In this document: in pieces, positions 12,197 through 21,763 of the stretch
Layout: the number at the start of each line of letters is the position of its first letter
Position numbering within the stretch: position 1 is the first letter of the stretch
Source: Glutinoglossum americanum
Taxonomy: Eukaryota > Ascomycota > Geoglossomycetes > Geoglossales > Geoglossaceae
Reading direction: 5' to 3'
Assembly (NCBI GenBank): GCA_020080175.1
Contig: JAGHQL010000101.1
Span: 30,142 to 94,141, forward strand
DNA length: 64,000 nucleotides
Position numbers and translations under genes: made by a program
The notes under the pieces: model-generated
Told to the model about the DNA's origin: nothing
Databases searched by the model: none
Seen by the model: only the letters and a program-made list of their open reading frames with translations

Positions 12197-12856
12197 AATT
12201 GGGTTGGTTCTGACCGTTCGCAGGATGGCCGGCTGTGACGATAATAATATATAACAAGCAAGAAGGTAGTATGATTAAGTTGTGATGAAAAGTGGCAATA
12301 ATAGCGAGGGAGAGCCAGTGTTCGTAGTATATGTCACGCCCTTGCTTCCTATAGCCCCCGGAATGAAGATTAATAAAACGATGTGTCTCCCGAGCAACGG
12401 CAGGCAGCGGCGGTGAATTCCGGTCAGACAGAAGGGGGTTATGAGGGGTTATGAGGCCGGGCGCTCTACTAGGCAGTTGGCAGATAAAAACTAGGAAACG
12501 AGGCAGCTAAGAGTATTGTTAAAGGAAGGAATGCTGCTAATTCTTGTGCCTGGGAGGGATCGATCGGCCGAGATGAGGATGCGAGCACAAATCCCATTGT
12601 CGAAACCAGCCACAACAAGCGACGATGCACCACCATATGCGCCAAGTCGCGACCCGCTAGGTCGATGCTTCAATCTCTTGGCCAATCACCCGTAACAACA
12701 CCACTGTCGGAACTTATCAACAATATTTACTAGAGGAAGCTATGATGATAGCTTAGAAATGCTGAGAGGGCACCGCGGTATATGCAGTCGCGTTGTGAGT
12801 GATCCGTCACTTCACGTATGAATTATTATTACTTTTGTCGCCGCAATTTGCCAAAG
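12197..12856. other. intergenic, tandem minus-strand genes
   Basis: Between the PhoD-like start and the iron transporter stop. Should contain the PhoD-like promoter and the transporter 3' UTR. Only a 64-codon frame with no features. Confidence 0.5.
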
Positions 12857-14122
12857 TCACTCAAACACCTTTACCAGTCCCATCGCCGCACCTGCCGCCA
12901 ACCCGCCCACGACCACCATCTGCACCCCACCCCGAACACCACTCCACACATTATGCCTACCCACCCACCCCTGCACAATGCACGTCTTGATATACCCAAA
13001 TGCGAACAGCGATATGGCCATGACTATAACGCTCCACCACAGTGCCCGAAGCACCTCGTTCTTGCCCACAAAAAAGTACGGCAGCAACGGTACAAAACCG
13101 CCAATGAAATAACCCAACGCAATTGTTATTGCCGACATGAGCGCACGGTTGGCCGGTGGTGGAGGGAGGTTGTGGTAGAACTTCATGATGAAGCATTGGA
13201 GGAGCTGGGCAGATTCTCCGAGATGCTCCGCAATGGGTTCCATCATTCGGTGTGGAATGTGGTATGAAGAGAAGATGTGGTAGATTAGAGCCGTGGTTTG
13301 TTCCGGGGACCTGTCGATCAATTCCTGAGTTTCCTTGAATGTGGCGTTGTAGGACTCACTACAGACGGAAATAGGGAAGTTAGCACCACCACGTCTCGCG
13401 AAGGATAACAAGGGCAGCCCATACATCTCACTTTGCGCCCCTAGATAGCCTCCGAGGCCCATGGAAATAGCACCCGCAGTCAATTCAGCCAGTCCACCAA
13501 AAATAACCACTTTAACATCCCCCAGGGTCGACAACCCCGCCGTCAGGGCAAACGGGACAGTCAGACCATCAGACAGGCCGATAATAGCATCTGAAATGAT
13601 CTTCGGATCGACCTTCGCCCGCGTCTGCGACGAACTCTCTGAATCTCCATCAAAACCACGTCCGGTGCGAGACCGCTTGATGGAAGGGCGTGAAGAGAGC
13701 AGGTTCTCTCTCTGCTGAGCTTCCAGATCGACGTCGGTAGCTTCATCATCTCGGTGTTCGATATCCGATTTCCGGCCTGGGCCATCCAAGGGTTCCTCTA
13801 GCTGCGCACGGCACTCCTGCGAGCTACTGGAGCTTGGAGGATGATTCGCAATGGCTCCGTAACTTCCTCCCGATCGCGAAGGCGACCGATGGGCTTCTCT
13901 TGACGGCGGCCGTTTCGTTAAACCGAAGAGCAGGTTCTTTAAAAAGACGATGGACATTACGCTCTGTTCTCGATATTCTCCGGAGATATTAACACTGGGA
14001 GGTATCCATAGCAAATGTCCGTCTGAGAGGAATCGACCTTTTTGTGGTTCCGAGCAATGCTTGTATACATCTTGCTGGTTAAAAAGAGTATAGCGTTGGG
14101 GAGGAGGCGGCCTCAGGGCCAA
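12857..14122 (-). CDS. CCC1: vacuolar iron/manganese transporter, CCC1/VIT1 family
   Basis: Open for 421 codons, but 13359..13424 is very likely a 66-nt in-frame intron (donor GTATGG, branch GCTAAC, acceptor TGTAG). Splicing changes GAQSEMYGL...CSESYNATFKE to GAQSEIESYNATFKE, restoring the family's continuous cytosolic loop. Key segment: KIISDAIIGLSDGLTVPFALTAGLSTLG (TM1), then TM2 with ELTAGAISMGLGGYLGA, the metal-binding cytosolic domain, and three C-terminal TM helices ending VGGLAAGAAMGLVKVFE. The family moves Fe2+/Mn2+ from cytosol into the vacuole against proton gradient. The true start may be the ATG at 13957 (MSIVFLKNLLFG), because the 55 residues before it look non-coding. Confidence 0.9.
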   Translation of the reverse strand: MALRPPPPQRYTLFNQQDVYKHCSEPQKGRFLSDGHLLWIPPSVNISGEYREQSVMSIVFLKNLLFGLTKRPPSREAHRSPSRSGGSYGAIANHPPSSSSSQECRAQLEEPLDGPGRKSDIEHRDDEATDVDLEAQQRENLLSSRPSIKRSRTGRGFDGDSESSSQTRAKVDPKIISDAIIGLSDGLTVPFALTAGLSTLGDVKVVIFGGLAELTAGAISMGLGGYLGAQSEMYGLPLLSFARRGGANFPISVCSESYNATFKETQELIDRSPEQTTALIYHIFSSYHIPHRMMEPIAEHLGESAQLLQCFIMKFYHNLPPPPANRALMSAITIALGYFIGGFVPLLPYFFVGKNEVLRALWWSVIVMAISLFAFGYIKTCIVQGWVGRHNVWSGVRGGVQMVVVGGLAAGAAMGLVKVFE

Positions 14123-14753
14123 TCAGAAGCTTCGTAATTGTAATGATTTGCTTCTAGGCCGAACTAGGAATTTCCGCCAGTCAGGTGGTATGACGTCCAC
14201 CTTTCCGGCCCTGCGGCGACCCGCCATGTCCTACACTCGTAGTTCTTCTCGCAATGATCCGCAGATGCAATGAAGCTTATGGGGTCTGTGGGTTGATTTT
14301 CGTTGGATCGACTCACCCGAACGGCTGGATGGCCTTATCGGTCATCTGCGAGGTTGTTGTCTCTGCTGGCATGATTCTGCCCGTTCTACATGTATCCTCC
14401 TTCACGATAAATTCGAGGGAATCCCTAACTAACCCCCATAGAAATTAGAGTGTCCTACTGAGGATACTAGGCAGAGGACAAGTTTACCTTGCACGTTTAG
14501 CCTTCCGGGTAATTGGCCCGAGATGGTTGCATTGCAGGGGGAGGGGCCGAAGGCTAATCGGAAACGCCAACAGATCGCCCCTTGCTACCCCGTATGCGAG
14601 AGATCTTAATGATCTGTTAGAGCACTCCAACCCTGAACGTATCTACACAGATCCCTGGTTTATGGTAATGGTACCTGAACCGACCTCCAGTCATGTGAAA
14701 CGGATGTCGCATGGGGATGATCTACGAAACGCCATCATATCGCATTCATATCA
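14123..14753. other. intergenic between CCC1 and RAD10
   Basis: Upstream of the transporter and downstream of the RAD10 stop. Plus-strand open frames here are antisense or featureless. Nothing else seen. Confidence 0.5.
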
Positions 14754-16064
14754 TCATCGACCCTGTTCTCTTAGTTTAGCCAAAGCGGCCATCACGCCTC
14801 CACTCAGCTCCTCGCCCCCTCCAGCAGTGTTTATAGAGTCCATTCGATTTGTTCTCTCGTTCTCCTTCCCCTTCCCTAGAGGTCTCCTGCGTGAGTCCTC
14901 AGCGATAACAGCGGCAATCATTGCTTCTTCATCATCCTCGCCAGGTTCCCATATTGCTGCATCCTCAGGAGCTTGTAGGGGCGGGGGATTTTGTGCATAT
15001 GAAGCGGTCTTGTCCTCCACAGCCCTTGGTCCTTCTAACACTTGTTCGAGCCCTGCTCCTAGTCTCGCTGCCACGCTGCTCTCGTTTCCACCTGCACTCA
15101 CGTTTCTCCTTAAAGAACCGCCGCCTCCTAGAGTATTTTTTGCGGCTTTTCTGACCCTAAATTTCTCCCCTACAGTGCTCGTCCATCTCTGAACTTTCTT
15201 CTCGCCCCATCCGGCTATCAGTCCTATTTCTTCCGGCCTTGCATTTACCGCCGCCCTCACACTACCAAATGCACCCACTAACGCCACAGCGTCCGTCTTA
15301 TTCACGCTACGAGGGGTGGTTACGAACTCCACCAAACTCTCTGCGTAACTGGCCGCTGCGTGACTCTTGATTGCTGTTGGTGTCGCGTGCTCCATACCCT
15401 TGTACAACTCTAGATATCGGCCTGCCTCAGCAGCGCTCCAGCACAGCATCAATGTGAGATCATTGATCAAACCTGTTTTGGCCAATTCGTTGAGAGAGGC
15501 CTCGTGATTGTCAATGTCCACCATGACTAAAAGCACCCGGAGGAGATACTTGTGCGCTAGGGCACGGATACGCGAATAGATGTATTCAGGATGCAAACGA
15601 TGGTACTTGAGCGAAAGGAACAGCGCACATGTTGTTGTGCCGAGGAGGTAGTCGGCTGGGATTTCGGAGTATTCCCAGGGAAGTGAGCGTATATGCGTGA
15701 GAATCGGGTTGCCCTTTTGACGGGGAGACACAAGAATTGCGGAAGGAGCGGATCGATTGGGAAGGTGTTGCGGCACGGGCTGCTGTATTTGTGGCTTGGT
15801 GGCGTTGTTATCGGGATACGGTTGTCTTGAAGTGGGTTGTAGACGAGATGGAATTGATAAATTGGAGGGAACAGAACACTCCGTTGCTGCTACTGCAGCA
15901 GCAAAGTCTGCATCATCCTCAAAACAATCATCCATGGCCAGAGGCTGTTTGGTGGGTGATGGCAAGTGCCCTAGGAACTTGGGTTCAACAAGGACGAGCG
16001 GTATCTGAATGGTGCATATGCTTTGTTGGTAGTTATTAATTGTCTTTGTAACATCGAAGCCCAC
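14754..16064 (-). CDS. RAD10: DNA repair endonuclease subunit RAD10/ERCC1
   Basis: 436 codons from the first ATG. The likelier start is the second candidate at 15935 (MDDCFEDDADFAAAV), giving 393 residues; the preceding 43 residues lack conservation cues. The central domain is diagnostic: NPILTHIRSLPWEY, DYLLGTTTCALFLSLKYHRLHPEYIYSRI, RVLLVMVDIDNH, and LTLMLCWSAAEAGRYLELYK. It is followed by a helix-hairpin-helix segment (SVNKTDAVALVGAFGSVRAAVNARPEEIGLIAGWGEKKVQRW). The protein pairs with XPF/RAD1 to cut 5' of lesions in nucleotide excision repair and interstrand crosslink repair; ERCC1's nuclease fold is catalytically dead. The Gly/Ser-rich tail of about 120 residues is an extension common in fungi. 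Confidence 0.93.
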   Translation of the reverse strand: MGFDVTKTINNYQQSICTIQIPLVLVEPKFLGHLPSPTKQPLAMDDCFEDDADFAAAVAATECSVPSNLSIPSRLQPTSRQPYPDNNATKPQIQQPVPQHLPNRSAPSAILVSPRQKGNPILTHIRSLPWEYSEIPADYLLGTTTCALFLSLKYHRLHPEYIYSRIRALAHKYLLRVLLVMVDIDNHEASLNELAKTGLINDLTLMLCWSAAEAGRYLELYKGMEHATPTAIKSHAAASYAESLVEFVTTPRSVNKTDAVALVGAFGSVRAAVNARPEEIGLIAGWGEKKVQRWTSTVGEKFRVRKAAKNTLGGGGSLRRNVSAGGNESSVAARLGAGLEQVLEGPRAVEDKTASYAQNPPPLQAPEDAAIWEPGEDDEEAMIAAVIAEDSRRRPLGKGKENERTNRMDSINTAGGGEELSGGVMAALAKLREQGR

Positions 16065-16895
16065 TCATGAAAGGAAAACTCGCTCTCCATCGAGCATGCT
16101 CTCCCACTGAATCAACACTTTGTTGGTTTGTTCACCTGGAAGAAACGAAAGCTATTGGGGTTGTTGTAATGGGCGGGTGAGTTAGGCGTGGCTCAAGGTC
16201 ACGAGGAGAGTGAAACCCTCATCACAAAGGCGACTAGACGTTAACTGACATCAATCGACAACCCAACCTCCCTTCGCCACCACCAACCAACCCACAACGC
16301 AACCTTCTATCCTTCAGCTCACTTCCACTAGCCCCGGCCGCCTCATATATTGACGACTGGGTATTATATTGCAAGTGGTGGCGAGTTCTGCGCTCGAAGT
16401 TGTGGTGGAGACAGCCGCTGGGGATGTAAATCGATCGGACATCGCTTCCAGCCGCATTCGTACGAAACGCGATCGTCGATCTTCAGTTGCGCGACACCAG
16501 AACATCACTCGCCCGGAAAACAGGTGATCCATTAGGCCCTTTACAGGCGAAATATTCGAGGAACTGGAGGGAGGACGAGCAGCGAGGCGAGTCGGGGAGG
16601 CTACACTGCGGAAATCTGGAGACTCTGTTGAGGCGACGGCTTTGGCGAAGATAACCAGCGGCTCTCAGAGGTGATAAAGACTTGGAGAGCCGGGTCTTTC
16701 GTGAATTTGATGCTGAAACTAGTGAATTCTTAGTCGATCCGGGACTTCGAGGTCCGATCAAGTCGTTAAGATTCACTGTCGGATCAGTCCCATTAAGAAG
16801 CCTATCTCCAGCGCCTCTCTAAATCATTGGTCAGAATCATCTACCCTCATCTTCGACATTTTCGACTCCCCCTTGCGACTCTTCTACTCTAGCGC
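16065..16895. other. divergent promoter region RAD10/MED19
   Basis: Lies between two divergently transcribed genes. The stretch 16840-16895 is C/T-rich, typical of a fungal transcription start region before MED19. Small open frames have no features. Confidence 0.5.
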
Positions 16896-18442
16896 TTGGA
16901 CGACTCGTGGTCAAAGGGCTCTATCCACCTCACCGAGAAGCCTCCATCTATGTCCATCTCTCTCACCGCAACCCCTCATCATCATTCAGTCCCCCTCTCA
17001 CCATCAACGCCATCTCCAGATTCATCACAACTACTTGGAAAACAGAAACTGCCTCTCAAACACCTTCCGCGGACGCCAACGTCCCCACAATTGATGTCAT
17101 CTCAAAACCATGACTCGCCCTCATCCACAACATTTACATCATCTGCCGCGGCGACGTCGCAACAGTTCTCCTCTACACCACCATCCACAATGGCAATATC
17201 TACACAGCAATCCCAACAACCAGTGAACGCTTTCCCAACGCCTGCTAGCAGTGTCGCCGGTACAGCGCTATCAAATACGCAGCCGAACGAGAACGAAAAC
17301 GAAGACGGGGATAGCGGCTTGCGCATCCGATTTGACAGGGACGAGTTTGATGTGAAACCGCTGCTAAAAGAGGAAGAAGGTGGCGACCCGATGGACATAA
17401 GTATTGAGAAATATAGACGAACCGACCACGACCGGCAAGGTAGCTCTACAGCCTCTGGCAAACCTGGGGCAGGCTCCCCATACCTGCTCTGTAATATACG
17501 TAAGGTCCCCTACTCCCACAAAATGAGTCCCATGCCCTTCACCTGCCTCAACAGTTGATTGGGTTAACATGGGGCTACTGCATAGCTCACCCTATGTCCA
17601 AACCGCACCCAACGCAGGATCTCCTGTCACTCTATTCACTACAGCCACTTGCCGCCTCCGTAGCAAGATACGACCCTAAGACAAGGGAGAAGCGCAAACT
17701 TCGGAAGTCTTACAAAGGTAAAATTCAAGCGTTTGACCTAGCAGGTCGAAATGATTCCGTCAAACACCCTGAAGGACAGCCAGGAGGCCTTTTAGAAATG
17801 CTTGATTGGCCAGACGAGGAATGGCAGAACCAGAAAGTCGCTGGAAGAGAGATCGAGAAGGGTTTTGGCGAGGCGATGCTTGCCAAGCTCAATAAGGCGT
17901 TAAAAATGGAGCCCGGCCCGTTGCCAGAATTCGACGAGAGCATCCTAGGTTTGGACCTCGAACCACCCCCAGCACCCGTTGGTGTATCCTCTTTGAAGCG
18001 ACCTTTGCCGCAGGCGAATCATGGCTTTCGACAACCTGTCGCGGCTGTCCATACAAACGGCGCAACACCCAGGCCTATCGAATCCCCTTCGGCTGACCCT
18101 GCGAGACCCAAGCGAGCTGGCAAGAAGCGGCGATATGATGAACGAAGCTTTGAGGGGTATGGAGAGGGTTATGTAGACGATGATGTTGATATGGGCGCGG
18201 GGGGTTATTCGACTGGCGATGGAGAGGATGGCAGGAGGTCGGGGAAGAAACGGAGGAAAAAGGTGGGTTCCCGAGCACACCCGCTCTTGACCCCCAGGTC
18301 ACTGGATCATTCTGACCACTCTTAGACTCTAGATGATTACGGTGGAGGCAACACGTCCCCCGGGTTGGGCGAAAGGGGCGGAAGCTATGGTGTCGGCATG
18401 ATGGGGGTGGGCACCGGGATCGGAGCCTACAGCGGCCGATGA
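16896..18442 (+). CDS. MED19: Mediator complex subunit 19 (MED19/ROX3), 3 exons
   Basis: Exons 16896-17499, 17586-18262, 18326-18442; 465 residues with closed phases. N-terminal low-complexity Ser/Thr/Gln-rich region, then acidic GLRIRFDRDEFDVKPLL. The signature sits in exon 2: HPTQDLLSLYSLQPLAASVARYDP, KLRKSYKGKIQAFDLAGRN, then GGLLEMLDWPDEEWQNQKVAGREIEKG, diagnostic for ROX3/MED19. A basic nuclear-localisation-like stretch (RPKRAGKKRRYDERS, GKKRRKK) precedes a glycine-rich tail in exon 3. MED19 is a head/middle-module subunit linking Mediator to RNA polymerase II. The exon 1 donor could be GTAATA or GTAAGG nine bases later; I used the better consensus. Start at 16896; an ATG at 16950 is an alternative. 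Confidence 0.88.
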
Positions 18443-19187
18443 CCAGCCTGAAAGCCTTCTAGGGCATGGTGATGAGAAGCTAATCTGGCATGAGCTTCGC
18501 CAATACGGAGTGCTACTGAGCAGAGATTTCGGTGGAGGGGCGTCTATGTTATAATGAGCGAGCAGTCCGCCATCATGATGGTAACGACGATAACGCTTGG
18601 CCAAGAGTGTCGCATCTTCTTGTGCTCACTATTTTCTTTAGGGCTCTTATGAAACACTAGGGTTTGGGAATACCCTTAATCGGTGATATCTCGTTTACAT
18701 GCTGAAAGGAAAGTGGGGGTTTGCAATGGCGGAAAAGCGAGAGCCCCTAGATCCAACGACAGATGAAAGTGGAAGGGCGTGCACCGTCTTTTGTGTGCAT
18801 GAGAAAGCATGCAGGCTTCCTTGTTGGCATTGATAGCCGGGGAGTATGGGGGATATAAAAAAGGCGCATTTTGTGATCCTGTACACAGTCGATTTGAGCA
18901 CTTGCTCGTTCAGACGAATGGAAGAACTTGATTCTATGTAATGGAGAGAGGGAATGGCGATTGCGCTTCTCTGACACACAGCTCATTCCCTGTGAGGGAA
19001 CGCTCTTCTAACCCGTTGAAGACCCTCTGGGACCACGGGCTGCTGCGTGCTGATGAGATATTGACTGGCACGTTCCCATTCACTGACTGGTTATGTTGCC
19101 CGCCAAGTGGTGGTCAGAAGAGTATGCATGTACTACCCCTCGTAGGGCTGAATGGATCATGTCGATTTGGGGATTAGTGAAGGGCGG
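18443..19187. other. intergenic, MED19 3' region up to the MULE
   Basis: No convincing gene. It ends at the 9-bp target duplication of the MULE element. Confidence 0.5.
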
Positions 19188-19196
19188 GTCTGAGAT
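19188..19196. repeat. MULE target-site duplication, left copy
   Basis: GTCTGAGAT directly before the left terminal inverted repeat, matched exactly at 29132-29140. A 9-bp duplication is typical of Mutator-like elements. Confidence 0.92.
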
Positions 19197-19305
19197 GGCT
19201 CCCACTAGGCGGACGGGTCCGTCCCAATGAGTCAGCACAATTCCGCTTAGTCAATGAAAAAATGCATCTAACACAGCAACCTCATATGTTAGAGCTACGC
19301 AATGG
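19197..19305 (+). repeat. MULE terminal inverted repeat, left
   Basis: 109 bp starting GGCTCCCACTAGGCGGACGG. Its reverse complement equals 29023-29131 with no mismatch found. The C-terminal codons and stop (19282-19284) of the transposase lie within it. Confidence 0.93.
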
Positions 19306-20085
19306 ACACACCCTAGCACCTCTTCTATGACCTACAGTATGACAGTCACTACATGTAGGAGGCTGCCGTGTTGCCTGTACCTCAACAACCTCGAATTGGC
19401 TAGGCTCATGCTTTGTACTTGACTTCGGGAGACCCTTCTGTGTAGTCTTACGCTTTTCTATACACTGAGGCTCCAGGAGGTGAAGTGGAGCCCCATTACG
19501 TATTAAACGCCAATGTGAGTAGAAGTCATCAAGAAGAAAAGGCTGGCCTTCACGCATAGTTAGTATATGTACACAGGGCAGCCCGTATATATGTGTGAAG
19601 GTGCCAGTACATATAGATGATGCAGGGGGGTCCTTCCACTGTAGCTGCCGTTGTTCTTCAACCTTCCGAAAAGCCTCATATGAAACCCAGCCTTGTACAG
19701 CCCTATATAGCACCTTATCAAGCTCGAGGGGCATACGAATCTGTTGCTTCGCCTGATTTGACTGTAATTCAGAAAGTTGATTATTCAATGCGAGCCGAAT
19801 CGCCTTCCATGCTTCGAATAGATCAAAGGTTGACCTCCGGAGGTATGATTTAAGGAGCGCGTGGATCTCTTCGATACGGGAAGTAGCTATATTGCCAAAA
19901 TGGGTCCGTTGATGGACCCATGCAGCCACAAGCTTCTCCTTATATGGTAAAAGCCATGTTTTCTTAATATAATCAACCTGCTCGAGGTTTGTTGAGACAT
20001 ACTTCTTCTCAAACTCCTTAAGGCGCTCCTTGTATGTTTCTTCAACCTCCGAGTTTAAAATTGAGAACCAAAAGCTGTAGAATTC
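19282..20085 (-). pseudogene. MULE transposase, C-terminal part (downstream of insertion)
   Basis: The 3' half of the transposase gene. It resumes at the AATTC duplication (20081-20085) with EFYSFWFSILNSEVEE, continuing the frame of the 5' half exactly. It contains HFGNIATSRIEEIHALL (probable third catalytic acid, E), a SWIM-type zinc motif (CTGTFTHIYGLPCVHIL, C-x-C-x-H pattern) and a C-terminal zinc knuckle (CSDCHTVGHRRGARVC). Without the insertion, the two parts make a single 598-codon frame (597 residues), consistent with a transposase of this class. The open reading frame formally extends to 20121 into the LTR, but that part is retroelement sequence. Confidence 0.88.
20081..20085. repeat. 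LTR retrotransposon target duplication, left (AATTC)
   Basis: AATTC immediately before the 5' LTR; the same five bases follow the 3' LTR at 28032-28036. Confidence 0.92.
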
Positions 20086-20557
20086 TGTCATGACCTGCAG
20101 TCGGTTACCCGGCGAGGCCATTTAGGCCTCCGCGGCCGGGTAACTAGCTCGGGTTACGCAAACGGCGACTCGCCTATATGGCTATATGGATTCCGCAAGC
20201 GTACATCCTTATTGCTTTATGACGTCTATTCCATTGTTGAATGCCCATCGTGTATATAAGCGGCTCGCTGGCCTCCCACTGGAGGTCAGCGATCAGTTCT
20301 TCTACATCTCCGGCTTACTAGAATCAAGTCTATTCCGTCTACTCTACATTCTAAATCGGGCCGACGTCAAGTCGCCCTGAACCATCGACCATTAAGTCCA
20401 TCCATTAGTCCTCGTACATCTAGACATTACCTAGACGCAGACCAGTCGCCCAACCATCGTCATCGCTGCGGGGTGCGACGTCACACTGTTATCGAACCCT
20501 CTAGATCCCTCGACGTCGGAGTGCCTTCGTGTCGCCTTGGCATCGAGAGCTCTTACA
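20086..20557 (+). repeat. 5' LTR
   Basis: 472 bp, beginning TGTCATGACC and ending CTCTTACA. Pairs with 27560-28031. Contains a TATA box at 20253-20260. Confidence 0.94.
20253..20260 (+). promoter_or_regulatory. LTR promoter TATA box (TATATAAG)
   Basis: Good TATA consensus within the 5' LTR. A start about 30-35 nt downstream would fall at about 20285-20290, next to the AGCGATCAG at 20288-20296 that can pair with the presumed primer-binding site. Confidence 0.6.
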
Positions 20558-20560
20558 ACT

Positions 20561-20569
20561 CTGATCGCT
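20561..20569 (+). promoter_or_regulatory. putative self-priming primer-binding site
   Basis: CTGATCGCT, three bases after the 5' LTR, is the exact reverse complement of AGCGATCAG at 20288-20296, the expected transcript 5' end. Elements of the Tf1/sushi group use such self-priming rather than a tRNA. No TGG-starting tRNA-type site is seen here. Confidence 0.5.
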
Positions 20570-20617
20570 CTTATCTTTTGAGACAACAGTCCGACGATCT
20601 ACCAATAGCACGACATC

Positions 20618-21763
20618 ATGGTTGGCAGTGACAAGTCTATCTATGAGACTCAACAGCTCACGGAACCCTCGTCAAGTGGCATAACTATGCTGCCCGATAG
20701 CGAGACGACGAAACAATGCGTTAGTCGATTGACAAAAGAGAGGCAGGATCTCCTACAAAAGGTGAAGGAGATCAGGAAGCTACAAGAGGAGATTCGGTTG
20801 TTACGTGGGCAGGCTGAGGCCAGGCCACCGCAGGATACCGTTTTCATAGCGGACGGTGGCAGCGAGTCTGGTAGGAAACGCCGTCAGGACGAAGGCCAGG
20901 ACGACGATGTTCCGTCGTCCAAACGGAGTTCCGGCGGGTATGATGCCAAAGTGGTGGACCCCGACCGGTACGAAGGCAAGTCGCTGAGTAGCTTGAAGGA
21001 TTATATTCAACACTGTGAGACTGTGTTTCGCCTGAGACCCGAACGCTATGCAACTGATTCTACTCGAGTCTTATATGTATCGCAGTTCTTGGGTGGCGAG
21101 ACGTTTAGGGCTTTCCGATGGCTTGAGAATTCGAATGGCCGGGACGCTACTTCGTGGGAGGACTACAAAACATATTTGCGGAACCTTTTTCAAAGTCCGG
21201 CAATCCGCGCAGCGACGCTGGCCCGACGTTTCCACGAGGCGGTCCAACGACCCGGCCAAACGGTTACACAATTCGTTAATTATCTAGATGACCTCGAAGG
21301 CGAAATGCCGTCCTTTGATGACGAGCATTGAAGGCTCATCCTACTCGGCAAACTCTCGCCAGAAATAACTCATGCTCTTAACAATTACCAGGCCGTCCCG
21401 GACACAAGGGCTGGGTTAATCGCCTTAACCATGCAGCTAGAGGCAAACCTACGGAAGTCTAATCCTCGCAAAGGGAAGTCGACGGGGACACCGCGGAATG
21501 GTGGTAGTAAGGGGAAAGGCAGGTCCCACGGAAATTCTACCAAGAATCCGGAACCGAACTTGAAGAATGTGGCACCGCAGCCCGCCCCTGCAACCCCGGC
21601 AGGATCAAAGCGTTCTCAGCTCAGAAAGGAAGAGCGAGACCGTAGGGCAAAAGGGGGACTGTGTTTCAGGTGTGGAAAGGAAGGCCACTATGCAACAGTA
21701 TGCCCCACTCGCACCGACTCCCCCGACAAGGTTAAGAAGCAGGAAAACTCCAAGTCCCAGTAG
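20618..21763 (+). pseudogene. gag: retrotransposon gag with one in-frame stop
   Basis: Frame begins MVGSDKSIYE at 20618 and continues to 21763 except for one TGA at 21329-21331 (EH*RLILLGKLSPEI). A single transition, CGA to TGA, would explain it. The N-terminal coiled-coil segment (LTKERQDLLQKVKEIRKLQEEIRLLRGQ) is followed by the retrotransposon gag core (YEGKSLSSLKDYIQHCETVFRL, then WEDYKTYLRNLF), a basic linker and a zinc knuckle CFRCGKEGHYATVC. Length with the stop ignored is 381 codons, normal for a chromovirus capsid/nucleocapsid precursor. Confidence 0.88.

Noticed and set aside
14527-15192. 221-codon plus-strand frame
   Set aside because: Largely antisense to the RAD10 C-terminus; proline/serine-rich shadow.
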